NCBI GenBank assembly: GCA_002336975.1
Contig: DDFA01000063.1
Coordinates: 15,815-27,593, forward strand
Direction of reading: 5' to 3'
DNA: 11,779 nt
Source of the DNA: Phyllobacteriaceae bacterium UBA1940
Lineage (GTDB): Bacteria; Pseudomonadota; Alphaproteobacteria; Rhizobiales; Rhizobiaceae
Position numbers and translations under genes: made by a program. The notes under the pieces were generated by a model, which made no database searches, was not told where the DNA came from, and saw only the letters and a list, made by a program, of their open reading frames with translations. Below, in pieces: positions 6,816 through 11,779 of this stretch. Positions within the stretch are counted from its first letter, which is position 1; each line of letters begins with the position of its first letter.

Positions 6816-7709
6816 CTACAGCGCCGACACCCGGTTACGGCCGGCCCGCTTGGACTGGTAGAGGCCGGCGTCGGCGCGCGTCAGGATCTCGTTGGAAAAA
6901 CGATCCGGCAGCCCGAATTCGCTGACGCCGCCGCTGATCGTCGATTCGTAGCGCACGGTCTTTCTCAGCGCGACCGGAACATGGCTGCGCAGACGTTCGG
7001 CAAGCTCAAGTGCGTCGGCGCGACGCGTTTCGGGCATCACCACAACGAACTCATCGCCACCAAACCGGGCGATAATGTCGTCCTCGCGCAACACCTCGCG
7101 GCACAGGCGGGCGATCTCCACCAGCGCCGCGTCGCCGGCGTGATGGCCGAGCGCGTCGTTGAGGCGCTTGAAATTGTCGAGATCAAAGACCAGCACGGAC
7201 GTCTGCGTCTTGTCCTGTTCATATACCGCCAGCCGGTCGTCGAGCGTCTGAAGCAGCTTTCGGCGGTTGTACAGTCCAGTCAGGGCGTCGGTTTCGCTCA
7301 ATTGTCGCAGTTGCCGCTGAACCTCGTTCTTGTCGGTGATGTTGCTGGCGATCCACACCACCGCGTCCTCGCCGTCGACCTGAAAATCCAGCGCCTGAAT
7401 GCGGCCTTCGAAACAGATGGCGTGATCGGGACCGTCGCCGGCTCCCTTCACGTCCTTGCCGCTGAGCTGGTATTCGACGATATGCATTGCGCGGCTTTGC
7501 AGCGCCTTGCCGACCTCGGCGGTGAACCAGCGCGCCTTTTCCTCATGCAGCACGTCGAACATGCTGCAGCCGACGAGAAAGCCGCTGTCATGATAATGCC
7601 GGACGTCCTTGCCGCCGAAAACCGCCGCGTAACGGCCGCTGCGCGTCAAAATGAAGGCGGGATCAGGCAGGGAGGAGAGGATCGCGGTCAATTGCTGCTG
7701 AGTAAACAC
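6816..7709 (-). CDS. PAS-GGDEF diguanylate cyclase
   Basis: Predicted to make cyclic di-GMP from two GTP, the second messenger for the switch between motile and attached life. 297 residues, no signal peptide or membrane segment, hence cytosolic. The N-terminal part (about 6-128) resembles a PAS sensor fold (LPDPAFILTRSGRYAAVFG at the start, ending WIASNITDKNE), then a short coiled linker (QRQLRQLSETDALTGLYNRR). The GGDEF domain spans about 135-295: FDLDNFKRLND for metal/nucleotide binding and an intact active-site GGDEF at 217-221. An inhibitory I-site RxxD (R208-D211) lies five residues before it, so product inhibition is expected. The start is GTG at 7707-7709; an in-frame TGA lies shortly upstream and the ribosome site is weak (GAGCGAG). 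No EAL domain. The PAS ligand is unknown. Confidence 0.93.
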   Translation of the reverse strand: MFTQQQLTAILSSLPDPAFILTRSGRYAAVFGGKDVRHYHDSGFLVGCSMFDVLHEEKARWFTAEVGKALQSRAMHIVEYQLSGKDVKGAGDGPDHAICFEGRIQALDFQVDGEDAVVWIASNITDKNEVQRQLRQLSETDALTGLYNRRKLLQTLDDRLAVYEQDKTQTSVLVFDLDNFKRLNDALGHHAGDAALVEIARLCREVLREDDIIARFGGDEFVVVMPETRRADALELAERLRSHVPVALRKTVRYESTISGGVSEFGLPDRFSNEILTRADAGLYQSKRAGRNRVSAL

Positions 7710-7731
7710 AAGACAACTCGCTCAATATGAC

Positions 7732-7775
7732 GTCGCGATAATTGCGACAGAATTTTTCATGCGCCTCTGCGCATG
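7732..7775 (-). repeat. Two inverted repeats upstream of the GGDEF gene
   Basis: GTCGC (7732-7736) pairs with GCGAC (7744-7748) across 7 bases, and CATGCGC (7758-7764) pairs perfectly with GCGCATG (7769-7775) across CTCT. They lie 23 and 49 bases before the GTG start, where a promoter or leader is expected. In the - strand sense the second is followed by AAAAATT rather than a T-run, so it is not a terminator for the lysR-type gene. They may be operator sites or leader hairpins; no promoter boxes are clear. Confidence 0.4.
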
Positions 7776-7894
7776 CCGGGTCTTTCCGATAAAAACCGCA
7801 TTTCCAGCATCGTTAGTGACACGATTGCCTTTCGATTTTCTGAACGCTCCCCCGACGTCAACGCCGTGGGCACGGGCGTCACCGGCCGTCAAGT

Positions 7895-8773
7895 TCACAG
7901 ACGCGCCAGTTCCTCGCTCAATATGTTGCGCACGAGGCGGATGCGAGGGCTGGCCTGCAATCCTTCGTGGGTGACCAGCCAGACCGGGACGACGATCGCC
8001 GGCAGGTCGACGGGCAGACGCGTCACGCCGGGTGTGCGCTCGGCCACCTCGCGCAGCATCGGGGCGACGCCAAGCCCCTGCCGGACCATCTGCCACACCG
8101 CCGCGCCGGAGCTGGAACTCAATCTGAAATCGGCCTCGCGCACCGGAATTCCGATGTCACGCAGATAGGCGGCATAACGCCCGACATCGTCGATGGCGAT
8201 GAGATCGCAAGCCGCCAGGTCGGTGGCGCTGCGCGGCGCACGGTTTCGCGCGACCCAGCCGTCGGACGCATAAAAGAACGCCTCGGTGTCGCGCAGGCGC
8301 TGCCCGGCCAGCCCCTTGCGGTCGGGCGCAAGGTGGCGGATGGCGATGTCGGCCTCGCGCCGGTGAAGATCACTCAGATCGTTGGACGACAGCACCGTCA
8401 CCGCGAGTTGCGGCGCTTCCAGCCTGATGCGGGCGACGATTTCGGGCAGGATGTAGGCGGAATAGGTGTCGGTGGCCGATATGCTCACCCGGCCGCTCAA
8501 GCCGTTGATGTCGCCGCGCGCAGACAGGCAAAACGCGTCAGCCGCGTCGCCCATGAGCTGAATGTGCTCGAGCAGCGCGGCGCCGGTCGAACTCAGGAAC
8601 AGCCGGCGGCCGATGCGTTCGAACAGCTCAACGCCCAGATCCGCCTCAAGCGCGATGATCTGGCGCGACAGCGTCGGCTGGGTCAATCCAAGATGCCGGG
8701 CGGCGGCGGAGAGCGATCCGCGGGTGGCGGCGGCGTGAAACGCCCGCAGCAGGTTCCAGTCCAGGCTTTTCAT
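7895..8773 (-). CDS. LysR-type transcriptional regulator
   Basis: DNA-binding regulator of 292 residues, normal for the LysR family. N-terminal winged helix-turn-helix at about 4-63 (LLRAFHAAATRGSLSAAARH, then LTQPTLSRQIIALEADLGVELFER), followed by a linker helix and a two-lobed periplasmic-binding-protein-like effector domain from about 93 (GRVSISATDTYSAYILPEIV) to the end. LysR regulators usually control a divergent neighbour and themselves; here the neighbour is the SAM methyltransferase on the + strand, 87 bases between start codons. The ATG at 8771-8773 follows no Shine-Dalgarno; a promoter-like pair just upstream would start the mRNA at or next to this ATG. Inducer and regulon are unknown. 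Confidence 0.93.
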   Translation of the reverse strand: MKSLDWNLLRAFHAAATRGSLSAAARHLGLTQPTLSRQIIALEADLGVELFERIGRRLFLSSTGAALLEHIQLMGDAADAFCLSARGDINGLSGRVSISATDTYSAYILPEIVARIRLEAPQLAVTVLSSNDLSDLHRREADIAIRHLAPDRKGLAGQRLRDTEAFFYASDGWVARNRAPRSATDLAACDLIAIDDVGRYAAYLRDIGIPVREADFRLSSSSGAAVWQMVRQGLGVAPMLREVAERTPGVTRLPVDLPAIVVPVWLVTHEGLQASPRIRLVRNILSEELARL

Positions 8774-8860
8774 GCATTCATGTATATATATCGTGCCGAC
8801 TTAGGCAATTGTCGTGCCGAATGCATATGATATGTCCCGCTCAAACGCGTGGAGCACAAG
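8774..8860. promoter_or_regulatory. Divergent control region between lysR-type and methyltransferase genes
   Basis: Contains two exact copies of TCGTGCCGA (8791-8799 and 8812-8820), 21 bases apart, i.e. two DNA turns on the same face; a dyad TGCC-N6-GGCA (8794-8807); and an 8-bp inverted repeat ATGCATTC (8772-8779) / GAATGCAT (8819-8826). Possible lysR promoter on the - strand: TTGCCT (8803-8808), 16-base spacer, TATACA (8781-8786). Possible methyltransferase promoter: TTGTCG (8809-8814), 16-base spacer, TATGTC (8831-8836). The dyad covers the inferred lysR -35 box, which fits autorepression. Repeats are seen; promoter and operator roles are inferred. Confidence 0.6.
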
Positions 8861-9499
8861 ATGACGGCAGCAGCAGACGCCCGCTTCTGGGACAGGGTCG
8901 CGACAAAATACGCCGCCGCCAGGATCGGCGATCCGGGCGGATATGAGCACACGCTGGAGCGGACGCGCGGCCTGCTGCGGCCGGACGACCATGTGCTTGA
9001 GCTTGGCTGCGGCACAGGAATGACGGCGATGCGCCTGGCCGGGTCGGCGAGGTCTTATCTTGCGACCGATTTTTCCGGCAACATGATCGCGATCGGCAAT
9101 GACCGGCTGCAACAACAGCCTGTCGCCGGCCTCGCCTTCCGGCAGGCGGCGGCGGATGACCTGGCCGCCGAAGACCGCCGCTTCGATGTCGTGCTCGGGT
9201 TCAACTATCTGCACCTGACCCGCGACCCCCGGGCGACGCTGGAAGCGATCGGCCGGCTGCTCAGGCCCGGCGGGCTGTTCGTCTCGAAAACCCCGTGCCT
9301 GGGCGAAATGAATTTTCTGGTCGGCCGGGTGCTGCTGCCGGCGATGCGCGCGGTCGGCCTGGCGCCGCATGTGAACGTGCTGACCGGCGACGGCCTCAAA
9401 AAACTCGTCGCCGAGGCGAATTTTTCCATCGCCGCGGTGGAGCATCACGCCAGCAAAGGCTCCAAGGCCCGGCCGTTCATTGTGGCGGTCAAGGGATGA
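8861..9499 (+). CDS. Class I SAM-dependent methyltransferase
   Basis: Transfers a methyl group from S-adenosylmethionine; acceptor unknown. 212 residues starting at ATG 8861, chosen over the GTG at 8849 because GGAG (8851-8854) stands six bases before it. Rossmann-fold motifs in order: motif I VLELGCGTG (45-53), acidic end of strand 2 in LATDFSGNMI (67-76), motif III/post-II FRQAAADDL (93-101), motif IV FDVVLGFNYLHL (108-119), and motif V/VI RLLRPGGLFVSKTP (132-145). It belongs to the Methyltransf_11/UbiE-like broad group. The rest (NFLVGRVLLPAMRAVGLAPHVNVLT) is hydrophobic and amphipathic, hinting at a lipid-like or small aromatic acceptor, but this is weak. Probably controlled by the divergent LysR-type regulator. 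Confidence 0.9.
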   Translation: MTAAADARFWDRVATKYAAARIGDPGGYEHTLERTRGLLRPDDHVLELGCGTGMTAMRLAGSARSYLATDFSGNMIAIGNDRLQQQPVAGLAFRQAAADDLAAEDRRFDVVLGFNYLHLTRDPRATLEAIGRLLRPGGLFVSKTPCLGEMNFLVGRVLLPAMRAVGLAPHVNVLTGDGLKKLVAEANFSIAAVEHHASKGSKARPFIVAVKG

Positions 9500-9601
9500 G
9501 CCGAAAGGCCGAGGGGCTGTCGAAGGCCGGTTGAGATCGCCGGGGGCGCGTGGCGGGGCGGAACCAACGAAAGGGAAATTTCGACCTGGCTATGGGTCCG
9601 T

Positions 9602-11224
9602 TCAAGGTTCAGAGATTGTCGAATTGGCCATCCATCCGGTTGTATTCTCGTTTACCCTTACCTGACTCCATGCTCCTTTGACTTCAACAACCGAGACGCC
9701 AACCCCTTTCGGAACGACGGTAATTACTGAGAATTTGGTACTGGGACCTTCGCGCAGGTTCACCGCAGTCTTTGTATAGCGTATCGACGCATTTTCGACG
9801 TCTTCCATTGAGACCGGTTCTGATTGAACCGCGTCAGTCGCAGCGACTTCCCTCACTTGGCGAATGGGGTCAGACGCAATTGCTTCTGTCGGCGCGACTT
9901 CACTTTCTGCTTGGGTTGCAGTGCTGGATACGTCCTCGCTCTGGGCTAATGACAACCCAGTATCCGACATCTTTCTGTCGGATCCGAAAATCACGGCAAG
10001 CAATAGAATGCTCAAAGATACACCGAGAACAGTCAACATTGCGACTTTGATGGGGCTGCGCTTTCTTGCATTCGCGGCGACGGGAACAACGTCATAGGCC
10101 TCGTTCGTAGACGCAGGTGGCAACTCGCCCTTACGTTCCCGCGGCAGCGCTGCAAGTTTCCAGCAACCATCTGCAAAAGCCGCCGCCACTCCGGGCTTTG
10201 AAAACTCTAGAAGTTCATTCACGCCACTTTTGCTCGTGAGGTGCATAGCGTCATACAAGCAGATCGGAATCTGCCTGTTGTCCCTGAAGCGCCGGTCGGG
10301 TCCACCGTTCTTGTTGGGGTGTTTCCAGGTATGGCCTACGATCGTAGCGTCGCTAGGGACGCGCTCGATTTCAATAAACCTGGAATCCTGCCATCGCACA
10401 TTCAAGTCAGGGTAGTTGACTGCCCCGATGCGGCTGCCGTCCTGCACGAGCACAATGTCCGGCATAAAGAACATGACTTGCCCACCCACGTTCAGGGCAG
10501 GAGGTGTCACATTGCTCTTTATTACCGCCGGGAGCTTGTATGCAAGCGTGGTCGCCTTCCTGTCTACAAGGTGCGACGCTCCCGCACTACGCTTCCATGC
10601 CGTTAGACTGCGGACTGCGCCCCCAGCTTCGATATGCCATTTGGCGGCACACCCAATAAGACCATCAAACCCTTCGACCAAGCGACGATAGGCCGTTTCA
10701 GCGTCGCCTTCGAGGTCGTAATAGAGCACTGACGTTCTGCGATAAGAGTCCAGCCATTTGCCGATACCCCACGCCGGTAGCGCAGCCACGCACAGAAGCA
10801 ACCCAAGCCCCCCTGTCGCTAGACTCGCTATCGCACCGGTTGCGAGAACAATCCAAAGAAACGCCACAGACATGCGCGTCTGTTTGGCCTTAGAGTTTAT
10901 TTCATCGAGAAGTTCCGAAAACGACTCGTCCCGCATATTAACAACGTCGCCGGAGTCGATCTCGATCATGGCAACATCATCATTGCCAAATTTCGCCTGC
11001 GGTGCTGCTGATTGCTTCAGCGAAGATGTCGATGGCCGGCCTTGCCCAGCGCGACCAAGCGTTGCCCGATAATAAAGACCACCTCGACCTGCATGGATGT
11101 AGTGCCCGCGAGGCCCGGTTCCTATTCGCAGGCCTTTCACGCCTACGGAAGCACCAACCCCCGACTTTGAGAAATTGAAGCGAAATGGGCCTGCCGAAAC
11201 CGATTTTCTAATGTAGAACGGCAA
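9602..11224 (-). CDS. DUF4236 / membrane / bacterial SH3 domain protein
   Basis: About 540 residues. Residues 1-57 match DUF4236 (LPFYIRKSVSAGPFRFNFSK, then GxRIGTGPRGHYIHAGRGGLYYR). A linker (58-117) is followed by a hydrophobic hairpin (about 119-157), then a soluble domain (about 165-370) that I do not recognise; its best marked stretch is GGPDRRFRDNRQIPICLYDA (307-326). A third membrane segment lies at 391-414, then a Ser/Glu-rich linker and an SH3_3-type domain (about 481-540: AVNLREGPSTKFSVITVVPK, ending GWMANSTISEP). With three crossings, DUF4236 and the central domain would be on opposite sides or, if the hairpin is a re-entrant pair, both cytosolic with the SH3 domain in the periplasm, where it may touch peptidoglycan. 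The TTG at 11224 is chosen because family members begin at this point; a GTG at 11233 with AAGGG six bases upstream is equally possible. GC is near 55%, well below its neighbours, suggesting acquisition by transfer. Function unknown. Confidence 0.85.
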   Translation of the reverse strand: MPFYIRKSVSAGPFRFNFSKSGVGASVGVKGLRIGTGPRGHYIHAGRGGLYYRATLGRAGQGRPSTSSLKQSAAPQAKFGNDDVAMIEIDSGDVVNMRDESFSELLDEINSKAKQTRMSVAFLWIVLATGAIASLATGGLGLLLCVAALPAWGIGKWLDSYRRTSVLYYDLEGDAETAYRRLVEGFDGLIGCAAKWHIEAGGAVRSLTAWKRSAGASHLVDRKATTLAYKLPAVIKSNVTPPALNVGGQVMFFMPDIVLVQDGSRIGAVNYPDLNVRWQDSRFIEIERVPSDATIVGHTWKHPNKNGGPDRRFRDNRQIPICLYDAMHLTSKSGVNELLEFSKPGVAAAFADGCWKLAALPRERKGELPPASTNEAYDVVPVAANARKRSPIKVAMLTVLGVSLSILLLAVIFGSDRKMSDTGLSLAQSEDVSSTATQAESEVAPTEAIASDPIRQVREVAATDAVQSEPVSMEDVENASIRYTKTAVNLREGPSTKFSVITVVPKGVGVSVVEVKGAWSQVRVNENTTGWMANSTISEP

Positions 11225-11779
11225 ATTCGCCCCCACACCAATCCCTTCTCTTGCCACCGGGAAATTGCTCCACTGTGGCGACAAGCATGAATTCAGCATC
11301 AAACCGGAAGGCAGATCAAGCAAGCTTACCAATGTATTTGTAAATTCCGGCGCTGAGAGCCGAAATTCAACGACGGAATGCGCGTGACAAAGATGACTAC
11401 ATCACACTTCTACGATGGAGCTACGATCGAAAGTATGCTCTTGGCCGAAATCGAACTGGCGTAGCCTAGCGCAACTGCAAATCTCGATGCGGGCTGACAA
11501 AGTATAGCCCTCACTTGCATCGTCTAGCTTTTGTCAAACTGCTTCTGGACCCGGGATTGTCCCCGGCGCAGGCGGGTCGAGCGGCGACTGTTGGGCGAAA
11601 GTGGAAACCAGTCAAATGACCAAAATCCGGCCCCTTCCCGCCATCGCCGATCGTCACGACAAATCGCTCAAAAACGTCGAACCGGGTCATACAGTTGGCG
11701 AATGGCGGACATAGATGTAGCAACATCGAACGCCATCTTCCAAATATTAGAGGAATTGTTGATTTCCGCTGGGAGCTGA
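11225..11779. other. Right-end non-coding tail with no supported gene
   Basis: 555 bases before the edge. Contains an imperfect dyad at 11343-11367 (AATT-c-CGGC, 7-base loop, GCCG-a-AATT), in the region expected for the promoter of the DUF4236 gene. A 28-codon + strand frame at 11378-11464 (MRVTKMTTSHFYDGATIESM...) and a 25-codon frame ending at the last base (ATG at 11704, MADIDVATSNAIFQILEELL...) are too short to accept. A - strand frame open from the right edge to 11668 (… DVATSMSAIRQLYDPVRRF) could be the end of a gene beyond the window. No tRNA, integrase or clear att repeat was seen. Confidence 0.4.

Noticed and set aside
6480..7730. 416-codon + strand frame
   Set aside because: Mostly antisense to the clear PAS-GGDEF gene; no recognisable domain and no ribosome binding site.
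7758..7775. Hairpin as terminator of the LysR-type gene
   Set aside because: On the - strand it is followed by AAAAATT, not a T-run, and it lies 120 bases past the stop.
11378..11464. 28-codon + strand frame
   Set aside because: Protein-like but very short, with only a weak GGA before the ATG and no family to compare.
11531..11779. 82-codon + strand frame at the right edge
   Set aside because: Arg-rich, low-complexity first half and no ribosome binding site; the antisense frame is equally open.

Overview
The window looks like a chromosomal segment of a GC-rich alphaproteobacterium, most likely of the order Hyphomicrobiales (Rhizobiales). The strongest clue is a pair of tandem porins of the Porin_2 family: an AADAV-type signal cleavage region, the motif CDAYGAGFFYIPGTETCLK and a C-terminal RFTRYF. 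The genus cannot be told from the sequence alone.

Left third, + strand. A Slt-type soluble lytic murein transglycosylase enters from the left edge; its reading frame is open from base 3, so its 5' end lies outside the window. An alpha/beta hydrolase follows 75 bases later, and an ideal Shine-Dalgarno fixes its start at a TTG codon (2352).

Middle, - strand. Two tandem porin genes (431 and 409 aa) each have their own intrinsic terminator and a 5' leader with a base-paired stem-loop of matching length and position. Coding ends, 3' flanks and leaders are strongly conserved while the surface-loop regions differ, so the whole transcription unit seems to have been duplicated. Upstream lies a 536-base gap without a convincing gene, then a PAS-GGDEF diguanylate cyclase and a LysR-type regulator, both on the - strand.

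The LysR gene is divergent from a + strand SAM-dependent methyltransferase. Their short shared control region carries two 9-base direct repeats exactly 21 bases apart, an inner dyad and an 8-base inverted repeat. The promoter I infer for lysR would give an almost leaderless mRNA.

Right end. Base composition falls from about 65-75% GC to about 55%. Here a - strand gene encodes a three-part protein: an N-terminal DUF4236 domain, membrane segments around an unrecognised central domain, and a C-terminal bacterial SH3 domain. The last 555 bases have no gene I can support. This end looks like accessory DNA and holds the least understood gene of the window.

The long open frames opposite the transglycosylase, porin and GGDEF genes are by-products of high GC content and are not annotated. 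No tRNA, rRNA, CRISPR array, insertion sequence or integrase was seen.
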